64,000 nt of DNA, from assembly GCF_014202645.1 (NCBI RefSeq), contig NZ_JACHHG010000004.1, positions 124,001-188,000 of the forward strand, given 5' to 3'. The notes under the pieces were generated by a model. It ran no database searches, was not told the DNA's origin, and saw nothing but the letters and a program-made list of their open reading frames with translations. The stretch comes from Deinobacterium chartae. GTDB taxonomy: Bacteria; Deinococcota; Deinococci; Deinococcales; Deinococcaceae. This document shows, in pieces, positions 36,178 through 47,253 of the stretch (positions within the stretch are counted from its first letter, which is position 1; every line of letters starts with the position of its first letter). The position numbers and the translations under genes are program-made.

Positions 36178-37842
36178 ATGAAGCGCGTCTCACTGATCGT
36201 ATTGACCCTGGCTCTGGCTGCCTGCGGGCAGACGCCGCAACCCCCCGCTGCCGAACCTGCTGAGTCGGTGGCCGAGTCAGTGGCCGAGTCGCCCGGGCTG
36301 TCTGCCCAAGCGTTCAACCCCCTGCTGTGGCAGCAGCAGGTGATCTACCTCGCCATCCCTGATCGCTTCCATAACGGTAACCCCAACAACGACAAGCTGG
36401 GAGCGAATTTCTGTCTGGATGCCCAATGGCCGCTGAAGTTCCACGGGGGCGACCTTGCCGGGTTGCGGCAGAAGCTGCCTTACCTGAAGGACCTGGGAGT
36501 GACGACTGTCTGGACCACCCCACTGTACCGTCAGGTGCCCGAATTCAAGGCGAATACCCCCGAGGCCAGCTGCGGTTACCACGGGTATTGGGCCGACTTC
36601 GACCAGAACGGAGCGGTGGAGGTAGAACCCAAGTTGGGCACCGCCGCCGACGTGGACGCCCTGATCCAGGACCTGCATGCCCGCGGCATGCGCTACATGA
36701 TGGACATGGTCGTCAACCATGCCGGGTACAACGCCCGGATCGTGACGCAAAAACCCGAGTGGTTCCACGCCAACTGCATGGGCGATGACGTGAATTGCCC
36801 GCTGGCCGAACTGCCCGACTTCAAGCACGAATCGAACGAGGTCGCCAACTACCTCACCCACCTCAGCCGCAACTGGGCCAAGGCTTTCGACATCGACGCC
36901 ATCCGTATGGACACGGTCAAGCAGGTGCCCCTTGATTACTGGAAGAACTCCTGGGTGCCGGGCATGCGCGCTGAGAAACCGGATCTGTTCCTGCTCGGCG
37001 AGGCGTTCTTGCAAGACAGCGCCGCGCAGCTCAAGCCGTACCTCGATGCCGGATTTGACTCGACCTTCGCGATGCCGCTGCAGCGCACCATGGTCGAGGT
37101 CTTTGCCAAGGAAGGCTCGACCAACCTGCTGGCCGATCGCCTGCAGGACACGCTCTCGACGTTGGGCCTGCAACGCGCCCTGTTGCAGGTCAACCTGCTC
37201 GACAATCACGACGTACCGCGCTTCTTGAACGAACCGGGGCTGGGCGTGCCAGAGGAGGAGATTCGCCGCCGCTACCAGCTGGGTCTGGGCGCCCTCTTCA
37301 CCCTGCCCGGCGTGCCCCAGCTGTTTTACGGTAACGAGGTTGGCCTGTACGGCGGCAAGGACCCGGACAACCGCCGCGACATGCCCAAGTGGGCCTGGAC
37401 GGAGGCGGAGCGCACCGGAATCAACCCGGAAGAAGCGCTGCCCGACCCTCAGGCCACCTTCGGGCTCACCAAGAAACTGATCGAGGTGCGCAAGAAGACC
37501 CCGGCGCTGTACCGGGGCTACTACGCCGAGATGTGGCGCGCGAACGGCGGTGCCAACGTGTTCGCCTTCTACCGTGGTTCGGGCACCAGTCGCGTTATTG
37601 TGGTCTTCAACAACGGCGCTGTCTCCTCGGGCGACATCGCCATCCCGGTTTCGGCCAACACCGGCATCACCTCGAGCGACCGCACCGCCATGAGCGCTTT
37701 TACGGGCCGGACCTTCAAAGAGGTGGTCGGGACCGCTGCCCCCGATCAGGTGCAGATCACCGAAGGGGTCTTCAAGATCAACTTGCCGCCCAAGACCTTC
37801 GGCATCTACGTGCAGCAGCAGCAGGCCAAGAAAGCTCCCTGA
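36178..37842 (+). CDS. Secreted GH13 alpha-amylase lipoprotein
   Basis: A 554-residue extracytoplasmic amylase. The signal ends in the lipobox LAAC (Cys16), followed by a linker with repeated PAESVAES. Catalytic blocks: MDMVVNHAGY, the nucleophile in DIDAIRMDTVKQV, acid/base in LFLLGEAFLQD, and NLLDNHDVPRF. The C-terminal domain (TSRVIVVFNNGAVSSGDIAIPV) is the usual all-beta domain C. It should feed maltodextrins to the cell, where the GH13 enzyme at 28.9 kb and the phosphorylase at 62 kb could act. GAGGAGGAG precedes the ATG. Confidence 0.92.
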   Translation: MKRVSLIVLTLALAACGQTPQPPAAEPAESVAESVAESPGLSAQAFNPLLWQQQVIYLAIPDRFHNGNPNNDKLGANFCLDAQWPLKFHGGDLAGLRQKLPYLKDLGVTTVWTTPLYRQVPEFKANTPEASCGYHGYWADFDQNGAVEVEPKLGTAADVDALIQDLHARGMRYMMDMVVNHAGYNARIVTQKPEWFHANCMGDDVNCPLAELPDFKHESNEVANYLTHLSRNWAKAFDIDAIRMDTVKQVPLDYWKNSWVPGMRAEKPDLFLLGEAFLQDSAAQLKPYLDAGFDSTFAMPLQRTMVEVFAKEGSTNLLADRLQDTLSTLGLQRALLQVNLLDNHDVPRFLNEPGLGVPEEEIRRRYQLGLGALFTLPGVPQLFYGNEVGLYGGKDPDNRRDMPKWAWTEAERTGINPEEALPDPQATFGLTKKLIEVRKKTPALYRGYYAEMWRANGGANVFAFYRGSGTSRVIVVFNNGAVSSGDIAIPVSANTGITSSDRTAMSAFTGRTFKEVVGTAAPDQVQITEGVFKINLPPKTFGIYVQQQQAKKAP

Positions 37843-38064
37843 ACCTGCGTTCCGACCTCGAGGTGGGAGCGTAATGAAAAGCGGTGAAGGCGGTTTTCCG
37901 AACGAAAGCAAACAGACAGGTCGAAAGATTTGAAATGTTCCGGTCTTTTGTAAGAGAACGGGGCCCGCGTGTTAATCTGGGGCATGTCAAACGGTGGTAG
38001 GCGTTGGTCTTGGGAGGGCCTCCTGTTTCTTACCCGAAGCTGTGCTGGCGTGCAGGCACTGGAA

Positions 38065-38610
38065 ATGCAGTCTGGCACCTGGCGCGCGCGCAGGAGCGCA
38101 GCTTTCCTGGGTGTTGCCGTTCTCCTGACTGCCTCGAGCGTCGCCTGGGCAGCCGATTACCGGGTCGGTCAGCAGGTTCAGGTGCAGTGGCACGGACAGT
38201 GGTTCAAGGCCACCGTCATCGAAATCGGCTCGGGGTCCATGCAGGGAAAGTACAAGATTCGCTACGAGGGATACGACTCCAGTTGGGATGAATACGTCGC
38301 GCCTGCGCGGATCGCCAACCTGCCGCCCGCAAGCGCGGGCGGCCCTGCCGGCCATTACGTCTGCATGAGCTATGACCTGGGAGCCCAGCAGTTGCGCACG
38401 CAGGCGGAGTTCAGGTTAAACCCCGACGGGACGTACCAGGACCTGTGGAACAAGAAGAGCGGCAAGTGGAGTCTTAAAGCTGGGGCGGTCTTTCAATTTA
38501 CGGGCGTTTTGAACAACAAGGCCCAAGCCACCTTTCTCAACCGGAGAAACGGCATGATCGTGTTTGACTGGGGCAAGAACGTAAAGCTGGACTGTTACCG
38601 GCAACCCTGA
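38065..38610 (+). CDS. Secreted protein with Tudor/chromo-like domain
   Basis: A 181-residue protein with signal peptide ending ASSVAWA. The mature N-terminus YRVGQQVQVQWHGQWFKATVIEIG ... KYKIRYEGYDSSWDEYVAPARI is a Tudor-knot/agenet-like fold (V.W.G.WY.A.V, then Y.GYD..WDEWV), unusual outside the cell. The C-terminal half is a beta-rich domain with two cysteines. A leaderless start at 37,984 (TAATCT, five bases, ATG) would add 27 residues before the signal peptide; I prefer the start that gives a normal signal peptide. Confidence 0.75.
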   Translation: MQSGTWRARRSAAFLGVAVLLTASSVAWAADYRVGQQVQVQWHGQWFKATVIEIGSGSMQGKYKIRYEGYDSSWDEYVAPARIANLPPASAGGPAGHYVCMSYDLGAQQLRTQAEFRLNPDGTYQDLWNKKSGKWSLKAGAVFQFTGVLNNKAQATFLNRRNGMIVFDWGKNVKLDCYRQP

Positions 38611-38619
38611 CCCCAGCGC

Positions 38620-39552
38620 TCAGCGTCCCAGCCTCGAGGCCATTCGCCGCGCGGGCGTCAAGAAGGCCTCGGCGGCCTCCTCGTCGTCCAGGTGGGCGCG
38701 CAGGGTCTCCTCGAACAGCGACAGCCAGCGCTCGAAATGCTGCGAGGTCAACTCGAGGCCTGCGTGCGCGCGCAGCGCGTGGCCACGGTAACGGGGCTCG
38801 CCGCCCAGCACGGTCTCCCAGAAGGCGTACAGCTTCTCGAGGTGCGGTTCCCAGCGGGGCAGCCTCGAGCGAAACACCGGGCCCAGCAGCGCGTCGCGGT
38901 CCACCCGCGTGTAAAAGTCATTCACCACCGCCCGGACCACGTCGGGGCCGCCCACCCGCTCGAGGGGGGTGCCGGGCCTGCGCGCGGGGCTGCCGTGCAC
39001 GTGCAGACGCAGCGCAGCGGCGAGCCCCGGCGTGAAGTCCCCGGTTTCCAGGTGGCCCGCCCAGGCGTAAGCGCTCCCGGCCCGCCACAGCAGCGGCAGC
39101 CCGCCGCAGGTCGCCAGCAGTTCGCCGCCCTGCGGCAGGGCGGATACCTCGGGGGAGGGCTGCGCGCACCCCGGCAGGGCCGCCGCGACCGGGTCGAGCA
39201 GCCCCGCCGGGGTGCGCTGCAGTCCGGTCCTCCCGGCGTGCTGCGGCGCTGAGTGCTGGGCTGCCCCCAGCGCCCGTCCCAGCGCCTGCGCGCCCCGGCC
39301 CACCCCGAACGCCGGAAGGCCCGCCTCGAGGGCGCGGCGGGTCAGGGTCAGCCGGGTGACCGCCCGAGGATCACCCCGCACATCGGACAGCGCTGGACCA
39401 AGGTCGGGCAGCAGCAGCAGATCTACGCCCCGGAGGTCGCCCGCAGATCGCACCTCGAGGGCGGTATAGGCCAGGGCCGTCAGAAAGCGGGCGGGGAAGC
39501 CCGTGAGCTCCCCCGCCACTCCCACGGTCCCCAGCGGGGGACCGGCCTGCAC
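38620..39552 (-). CDS. GATase-like domain fused to group III truncated globin
   Basis: A 310-residue two-domain protein. Residues 1-190 follow the class I glutamine amidotransferase fold, but the nucleophile elbow G-x-C-x-G-x-Q reads GVGRGAQ (83-89), with Gly85 in place of Cys; the His-x-Glu pair survives as GHLE (166-169). Residues 200-310 are a group III truncated haemoglobin: VNDFYTRVDRDALLGPVF, KLYAFWETVLGGEPRYRGHALRAHAGLELTSQHFERWLSLFEETL, including the likely proximal His in RAHAG. The GTG start is one base after the stop of the cytochrome c gene, so both are coupled. Role: probably an O2/NO-related redox function. Confidence 0.8.
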   Translation of the reverse strand: MQAGPPLGTVGVAGELTGFPARFLTALAYTALEVRSAGDLRGVDLLLLPDLGPALSDVRGDPRAVTRLTLTRRALEAGLPAFGVGRGAQALGRALGAAQHSAPQHAGRTGLQRTPAGLLDPVAAALPGCAQPSPEVSALPQGGELLATCGGLPLLWRAGSAYAWAGHLETGDFTPGLAAALRLHVHGSPARRPGTPLERVGGPDVVRAVVNDFYTRVDRDALLGPVFRSRLPRWEPHLEKLYAFWETVLGGEPRYRGHALRAHAGLELTSQHFERWLSLFEETLRAHLDDEEAAEAFLTPARRMASRLGR

Positions 39553-39553
39553 G

Positions 39554-40261
39554 TTACTGGACCTCGGGGCGCATCTCGAGCACCTCGGCGGGGGTGCGGG
39601 TGGTGGCGCGCTGGGCCTGCACGTCCTCGGCGCTGATGGGGCGCTGGCCGGCGGGCAGCTGGTTACCCCAGCTCGAGAGCGTGTAGTTCAGCAGGGCAGC
39701 GACGTCGGTATCCGACAGTTGGCCGAAGGGCGGCATGGCCGAGGCGTAGGTGTCGTTCTTGACCCGGATCTGGCCCTGCAGGCCGTGCACGATCACGCTG
39801 GCGAGGTACTCCCGGCCGCCTTCGGCGGCGAGCAGCTCGGGAACGTGTCCGGCCAGCGGCGGGAACTGGTTCTGGATGCCCTGGCCGCTCGGCTGGTGGC
39901 AGCCCTGGCAGTTGGCCTGGTAGACCTTTTCGCCTGCAGCGATCTCCTCGGCGGAGACGGTGGCCGCCGTTTCGCTGTTCTGCGCACTCTGATCGCCCTG
40001 CTCGGAGCTGGGGGCATTCTGGGTGCCTTCGCTGGCTCCCTCGTCGGCCGCAGGCGTGATCGGCTCGGCCTCACCCTCGGGCGGGTGGGCGGGGGCCTGC
40101 GGTTCGCCGCTGCCCACCGGGGCCTGCACTTGGCCGGGTTCGGCGTGAGCCTCGGCGGCGCTCTCGTGACTGCCGTGATGAATGCCCACGCGGTAGGCGT
40201 AGATGCCTCCGGCGATCATCAGGGCCATGAAAATCGTCATGGTGACTGCAAATCGGTTCAC
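39554..40261 (-). CDS. Membrane-anchored c-type cytochrome
   Basis: A 235-residue protein with one N-terminal membrane helix (residues 5-24), a long acidic, Pro/Ala/Glu-rich linker, and a single class I cytochrome c domain with CQGCH (118-122). The distal Met is probably in ASAMPPFGQLSDTDVAALLNYTLSSWGN. The GTG start has AGGAGG. It should shuttle electrons outside the cytoplasmic membrane, and it forms an operon with the globin fusion, hinting at a shared respiratory or gas-sensing task. Confidence 0.9.
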   Translation of the reverse strand: MNRFAVTMTIFMALMIAGGIYAYRVGIHHGSHESAAEAHAEPGQVQAPVGSGEPQAPAHPPEGEAEPITPAADEGASEGTQNAPSSEQGDQSAQNSETAATVSAEEIAAGEKVYQANCQGCHQPSGQGIQNQFPPLAGHVPELLAAEGGREYLASVIVHGLQGQIRVKNDTYASAMPPFGQLSDTDVAALLNYTLSSWGNQLPAGQRPISAEDVQAQRATTRTPAEVLEMRPEVQ

Positions 40262-40374
40262 AGTTCCTCCTGAGGTCCAAACTATCACAAGGTTACGCCT
40301 CGAGGGCGTCTGCACCGTTATTCTCCTCTTGAGGTTACGGGACGAACGTCCCGGAAGGCCGCGCCCTTAAAGGA

Positions 40375-40404
40375 CGGCCGCCCGGCGTTTGAACCGGGCG
40401 GCCG
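40375..40404 (-). terminator. Terminator after trmFO
   Basis: CGGCCGCCCGG / CCGGGCGGCCG stem with an eight-base loop, 25 bases past the trmFO stop; TCCTTTAA follows on the minus strand. Confidence 0.75.
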
Positions 40405-40428
40405 AAAAAGGATCTGCGCGCGTGTCGC

Positions 40429-41802
<1,374 letters not shown>

Positions 41803-41989
41803 CGGACCAGTCTACCCGCTGCGGCACGCGGGCGTCTGAAAGGTGCGCACCATCGCGGCCAGTCGTGCCCGGCGCGGCCCTCCCTCGAGCACCTTCAGGC
41901 GTAAGACAGCTCCCAGACGCCTGGGAGTGCTCTGCTATACTGGCGTGTTGACCGGCCCTTCCGGGCCGCTTTCTCACAGGAGTAGACGA

Positions 41990-43369
<1,380 letters not shown>

Positions 43370-43383
43370 GCGTTTAAATCCCG

Positions 43384-43415
43384 TGGCCCGCCTCCCTGAC
43401 TGGGGAGGCGGGCCA
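43384..43415. terminator. Bidirectional hairpin between miaB and a secreted-protein gene
   Basis: TGGCCCGCCTCCC / GGGAGGCGGGCCA with a short loop lies between convergent genes. Confidence 0.75.
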
Positions 43416-43442
43416 CGCGTTTATGGCCGCAGGGAGAGGGTC

Positions 43443-43850
43443 TCAGAAGGTCAGTTCGAGGCCCACGCCGGCCCGGAAGGTGTTCGGGTAGGCGCGGGCG
43501 TGAAAGCGCAGGCCCAGGTTCAGGGCCATCTCGGTACGCACACCGCCCTCGAGGTACGAGGTGGTGGTCCCGTTTTGCAGGCTGACCCCCGCGCCGGCGA
43601 ACACGCTGGCAGGCGACAGCGGGATCGGAATGTCGCGCCACGTGGCTCCCAGCGAGACGCTGTTGGGAGCCCCGTTCCAGGGCATTTCCAGCGAGGCTTC
43701 GGGACCGATCGAGCCCAGAAAGGGTACGGGGAGCAGCTGGAATCCGGCCGAGACGTTGGCGTCGCGGGTGGAGAGCCCAGCACTGGCCCAGAAGTTGGCG
43801 GCCTGGGCCGACGAGGCGAACAGGGCGGCGAGCAGCAGCAGGCGTTTCAT
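43443..43850 (-). CDS. Small secreted beta-barrel-like protein
   Basis: A 135-residue protein with signal peptide ending ASSAQA. The mature chain alternates hydrophobic and polar residues in short strands and ends in an aromatic residue (GVGLELTF), as outer-membrane beta proteins do. No family is recognised. Its ATG overlaps the amidase stop (ATGA), so it is the last gene of a three-gene unit with the amidase and the LEA-like lipoprotein. Confidence 0.7.
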   Translation of the reverse strand: MKRLLLLAALFASSAQAANFWASAGLSTRDANVSAGFQLLPVPFLGSIGPEASLEMPWNGAPNSVSLGATWRDIPIPLSPASVFAGAGVSLQNGTTTSYLEGGVRTEMALNLGLRFHARAYPNTFRAGVGLELTF

Positions 43851-45028
43851 ACGGTTTCCTCCAGATTGAGGGCCAGACCCAGCAGTCGGGCGTCTTGGCC
43901 CCAGGGGGCGATAAGTTGTGCGCCGACCGAAAGCGGTCCGAGCGGAAGCGGCACGCTCAGCACCGGGACGCCCAGCAGGCTCCACGGAGCGGTGAGGCGC
44001 AAGAAGGCCTGCCGCAGCGGCACGGTTCCCTCGGGCAGCTCGAGGTCTTCTTGCCCGATCAGGGGGGCGGGGGAGGGCACGGTAGGAGCCAGCAGCAGGT
44101 CAAACGACCCGAACAGCTCGCTCAGGTGGGCGCGCAGGGCGTCGCGCCGCCGCAGGGCGGCGTGGTAGTCGGCCTCGCTGAGCGCCGCCCCGCGCCGCAG
44201 CAGGGCCAGCGTGCCCGGCCCGAAGCCGGGCTCCTCGAGGCTCAGGGCCTGCTGATGAATGCGCGCCGCCTCGTACTGCACCACTGGAGCGTAGGTGTCC
44301 ATCACGTCCGGAAACGCAAAGGTTGCGGTCACAGCTCCCCGGTCCTCGAGGCGGCGGGCGAAGGTGTCAAGGGCCGCGCGGGTCTGCGGGGTCATCCAGC
44401 CGGGAACCTGCCACAGGCCCACCCGCAGGCTGCTCCAGTCGGTCGAGAGCACCGTTTGTCCGGTGACGGTGGTGTGCACCCGGTGGATCACCTCGAGGTC
44501 GCGCGCCAGGGGGCCGGCGTGGTCGCAGCTGCCGCTGAGCGGCAGTACGCCCTCGGTGGGGTATAGCCCGTAGGTCGGCTTGAAGCCCAGCACCCCGCAC
44601 AGTGCGGCCGGGATGCGGATCGAGCCGCCGGTATCCGTGCCCAGCGCGAAGTCGCCGATGCCCAGTGCGGCTGCGATGGCCGCGCCGCTCGAGGAGCCGC
44701 CGGTGATGCGCTCGGGATCGAGCGGGTTGCGGGCCGAACCCCACACCGGGTTGTGGCCCAAGATGCCCAGCGCGATCTCGTGCAGGTGCGTCTTGCCCAG
44801 CAGCGTGGCCCCGGCGTTCAGCAGCGTGCGCACCAGCGGGCTCTCGCCCACCTCGGGCAGCGGAGCGGCGGTGGAGGCCCGCAGCGGCCAGCCGGGAACC
44901 CCGTACAGGTCCTTGGCGGTAAAGCTCAGCCCGGCCAGCGTTCCGTCCGCCTGACCCGGCAGGGGAGCTTCGGGCAGGTACGCCCAGGCACCCAGTGCCC
45001 GGGCGCGTTCCAGCGTGTCGCGCTTCAT
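43847..45028 (-). CDS. Amidase signature family hydrolase
   Basis: A 393-residue amidase with the Ser-cisSer-Lys triad: Lys39 in FTAKDLYGV, the bridging Ser in TGGSSSGAAIA, and the nucleophile in GTDTGGSIRIPAALCG. It is shorter than GatA (about 480 residues) and resembles the AtzF/indoleacetamide-type single enzymes. The substrate is not evident. It starts two bases after the LEA-like gene and overlaps the next gene. Confidence 0.88.
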   Translation of the reverse strand: MKRDTLERARALGAWAYLPEAPLPGQADGTLAGLSFTAKDLYGVPGWPLRASTAAPLPEVGESPLVRTLLNAGATLLGKTHLHEIALGILGHNPVWGSARNPLDPERITGGSSSGAAIAAALGIGDFALGTDTGGSIRIPAALCGVLGFKPTYGLYPTEGVLPLSGSCDHAGPLARDLEVIHRVHTTVTGQTVLSTDWSSLRVGLWQVPGWMTPQTRAALDTFARRLEDRGAVTATFAFPDVMDTYAPVVQYEAARIHQQALSLEEPGFGPGTLALLRRGAALSEADYHAALRRRDALRAHLSELFGSFDLLLAPTVPSPAPLIGQEDLELPEGTVPLRQAFLRLTAPWSLLGVPVLSVPLPLGPLSVGAQLIAPWGQDARLLGLALNLEETV

Positions 45029-45030
45029 GC

Positions 45031-45894
45031 TCAGCGGCGTTCCGCGCTGCCCTGGGTCAGCACCTCGAGGCCGAAGCGCTTCTCGGTGATGCCCGGCGCG
45101 ATCAGGACCGGGGAGCCTGCGACGCTGAACGAGAAACGTCCCTGGATCAGGGCCTGCGGCAGGGCGAGCGGATCGATCTGGAAGCGGGTGTACACCACGC
45201 CCGCGTTCTTGGCACCCACCGTGCCGCTCAGCGACGCCTTGGCGACCGCGACGCCGCCGACCCGCAGTTCCAGCGGCGCTTCGAGGCGGAAGCCCAGCAC
45301 GTTGGGGTTATGCACCTCGAGGCCCAGTTCCAGCACGATGCCGTCATTGCCAAAGGTCAGCTTGGCCAGTTCGGGACGGAAGCGGAATTCGGGGGCCTTG
45401 AGGATCGGGGCGTCCTTGATCACGCCCTGCGCCAGGGTGTAGGGCCCGAAGGTGGGTTTGCCCAGCGCGCCCGCGTCCACCTCGAAGCTTCCCTCGAGGC
45501 GGTAGGCGACGGTTTTGCCAACGGCGAGGTCGGCGAATTTGCCCAGGTTCTGGTTGCTCAGGGGAACTTGGACGTTCACGGTCACGGTGCTCACGCCGGT
45601 GGCGGCGATGTCTACGCCCGGAGCGCTCACCTGGGTGACCTTGAGGCCGTCGAGGTAGAAGTCGCCATCTACCCGGGAGAGCCGCACGCCAAAGGGGTTG
45701 GGGTTGCGCACCCGCAGCTTGAGCGAAACGGTGGCAGAGGCAGGAATGCCCAGCCCGGGCGGGTCCAGGCGCTCGAGCGCCGTTTGCTCCACGGTGATTT
45801 GGGGAACTTGGACCGCGGCCCCCAGGCGGGGAGCGCAGGAGGCCAGCAGCGCGGCTACAGCGGGAACGAGCAGGGAAGCATGCCAGACTTTCAT
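45031..45894 (-). CDS. LEA14/WHy-type lipoprotein
   Basis: A 287-residue lipoprotein (lipobox LASC, Cys20) carrying two Late Embryogenesis Abundant type 2 (WHy) domains: SLKLRVRNPNPFGVRLSRVDGDFYLDGL near 57-84 and ELGLEVHNPNVLGFRLEAPLELRVGG near 195-220. In this phylum such proteins are linked to desiccation tolerance, which is established only for some members. TAGACT lies seven bases before the ATG, so it may be leaderless. Confidence 0.88.
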   Translation of the reverse strand: MKVWHASLLVPAVAALLASCAPRLGAAVQVPQITVEQTALERLDPPGLGIPASATVSLKLRVRNPNPFGVRLSRVDGDFYLDGLKVTQVSAPGVDIAATGVSTVTVNVQVPLSNQNLGKFADLAVGKTVAYRLEGSFEVDAGALGKPTFGPYTLAQGVIKDAPILKAPEFRFRPELAKLTFGNDGIVLELGLEVHNPNVLGFRLEAPLELRVGGVAVAKASLSGTVGAKNAGVVYTRFQIDPLALPQALIQGRFSFSVAGSPVLIAPGITEKRFGLEVLTQGSAERR

Positions 45895-46003
45895 GCCTCT
45901 CAGTCTATGACGGCTTTCTGACCCTGGGTGAGGAGCGTGAAGCCCGACGCTCCCTTAACCGGGCGGTCATCCCGGGTCAGGAACGGCTTGTTAACCTCTC
46001 ATT

Positions 46004-46387
46004 ATGAAGCACCTTGTCCTGACCTTGCTGCTTCCCGGCCTGCTGGCCGCGTGTACCGTGACCACCACGACCTATCCCGGGGGAAGCACGTCCGCTGTCG
46101 TGATCTCGCTGCCCTCGTCGCGTTCGGTGCTGAACGTGTACCCGGGCGCGTACTCGGTGCGCCGCACCCCGGTGGGCCTGGGGCAGGTGGAGTTCAGCGT
46201 GAACCGCGCCTCTACCCGGCAGGTCTTCGACCACTACGACCGTCAGCTGCGCTCGCAGGGCTGGGCACGGCGCTCGCAGGTCGTGGTGAGCGGCCGCATC
46301 GAGGGCCGCTACTACCGTGGTAGCTCAGAGCTGCGCCTCGAGGTGTACGCGACCGGTCCGGGCCGTTACCTGATCAGTTTCGACTGA
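46004..46387 (+). CDS. Small lipoprotein
   Basis: A 127-residue lipoprotein (LLAAC, Cys17) with a mature domain of alternating strands and one helix (VEFSVNRASTRQVFDHYDRQLRSQGWARR), similar in pattern to periplasmic adaptor domains. Family unknown. No Shine-Dalgarno is seen; TAACCT ends six bases before the ATG. Confidence 0.7.
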   Translation: MKHLVLTLLLPGLLAACTVTTTTYPGGSTSAVVISLPSSRSVLNVYPGAYSVRRTPVGLGQVEFSVNRASTRQVFDHYDRQLRSQGWARRSQVVVSGRIEGRYYRGSSELRLEVYATGPGRYLISFD

Positions 46388-46412
46388 GCTTCCCGCCGCT
46401 GGATGTGTGTAG

Positions 46413-46435
46413 CCCACCCGTCAGGGTGGGTTTTT
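46413..46435 (+). terminator. Rho-independent terminator
   Basis: CCCACCC-GTCA-GGGTGGG followed by TTTTT, 25 bases after the lipoprotein stop. Confidence 0.92.
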
Positions 46436-46530
46436 GCCGGATCCGGTGTGGAAGCCCGGGGCAATGCTGAAGGCATGCGGCGCTCGCGAAGGTTAGGCTG
46501 TTAAAAGTTAACCGGTTTCCTGGAGGAGTG

Positions 46531-47253
46531 ATGTTTCGATTTCCCGCTCTGCCCGGCCTTGCGGTGTGCCTGCTGATCAGCGGCGGTTCGGCGCACACCG
46601 GTACGCCCATCCCCGATGCCCGCATCGCCAAGCCCAGCCGTCAGTTTGGCCTGCCCCTTCAGGGAAATCCCGGCCCCGACACCTGGCTGCTGGGGCAACT
46701 GTACGGCAACACCACCTCGGCCTACCGCCAGCGCGCCACGACCTATCGCAACGGTCAGGGCCTGCACTTTGGCCTGGACTTCTCGGCTCCGTGCGGTACC
46801 CCGGTCGTTGCCATCGGCGATGGCGTGGTCGCCGAGGTCGATGGCCCGCACGGCTCGCCGCCGCACAACCTGGTCATCAACCACGCCGGGAACCTCTCCA
46901 GCCTGTACGGACACCTGCTCGAGCGCTCCCCGCTCAAGGTCGGTCAGCGCGTAAAGCGCGGGCAGGTGATCGGCAAGACGGGCGACTCGCAGCTGACCTG
47001 CGTCTCCGCGCCGCACCTGCACCTCGAGATCCGGGACCACTCGCACCAGCGGCTGTTCAACCCGGTTGGCTACATCGACGCGGACTGGGCGGCCCTTTCG
47101 CTGATCGGCGGCTTCGGTCGCGGCTACCAGGTGGACCTGACCCGGCCGCGCCGCTGGCAGACCCTCGAGGATCAGCCTTCGGTGCGCCTGCGCCAGCCGC
47201 TGCTCAACGATTACGCCCAGCCGTGGCCGCCCGCCCCTGGAGGAAACCGGTGA
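46531..47253 (+). CDS. Secreted M23 metallopeptidase
   Basis: A 240-residue exported LytM-type endopeptidase that should cut peptidoglycan cross-bridges. Zinc ligands are His79 and Asp83 in LHFGLDFSAP and the second His of PHLHLEI. Signal peptide at residues 1-21. The ATG has GGAGGAG directly upstream; a GTG one codon earlier is less likely. Its TGA overlaps the GTG of the next gene. Confidence 0.92.
   Translation: MFRFPALPGLAVCLLISGGSAHTGTPIPDARIAKPSRQFGLPLQGNPGPDTWLLGQLYGNTTSAYRQRATTYRNGQGLHFGLDFSAPCGTPVVAIGDGVVAEVDGPHGSPPHNLVINHAGNLSSLYGHLLERSPLKVGQRVKRGQVIGKTGDSQLTCVSAPHLHLEIRDHSHQRLFNPVGYIDADWAALSLIGGFGRGYQVDLTRPRRWQTLEDQPSVRLRQPLLNDYAQPWPPAPGGNR

Noticed and set aside
36178-37842. Periplasmic trehalose synthase for the secreted GH13 enzyme
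   Set aside because: The motifs are those of generic alpha-amylases and there is no trehalose synthase-specific architecture; the lipobox and linker support only a secreted amylase.
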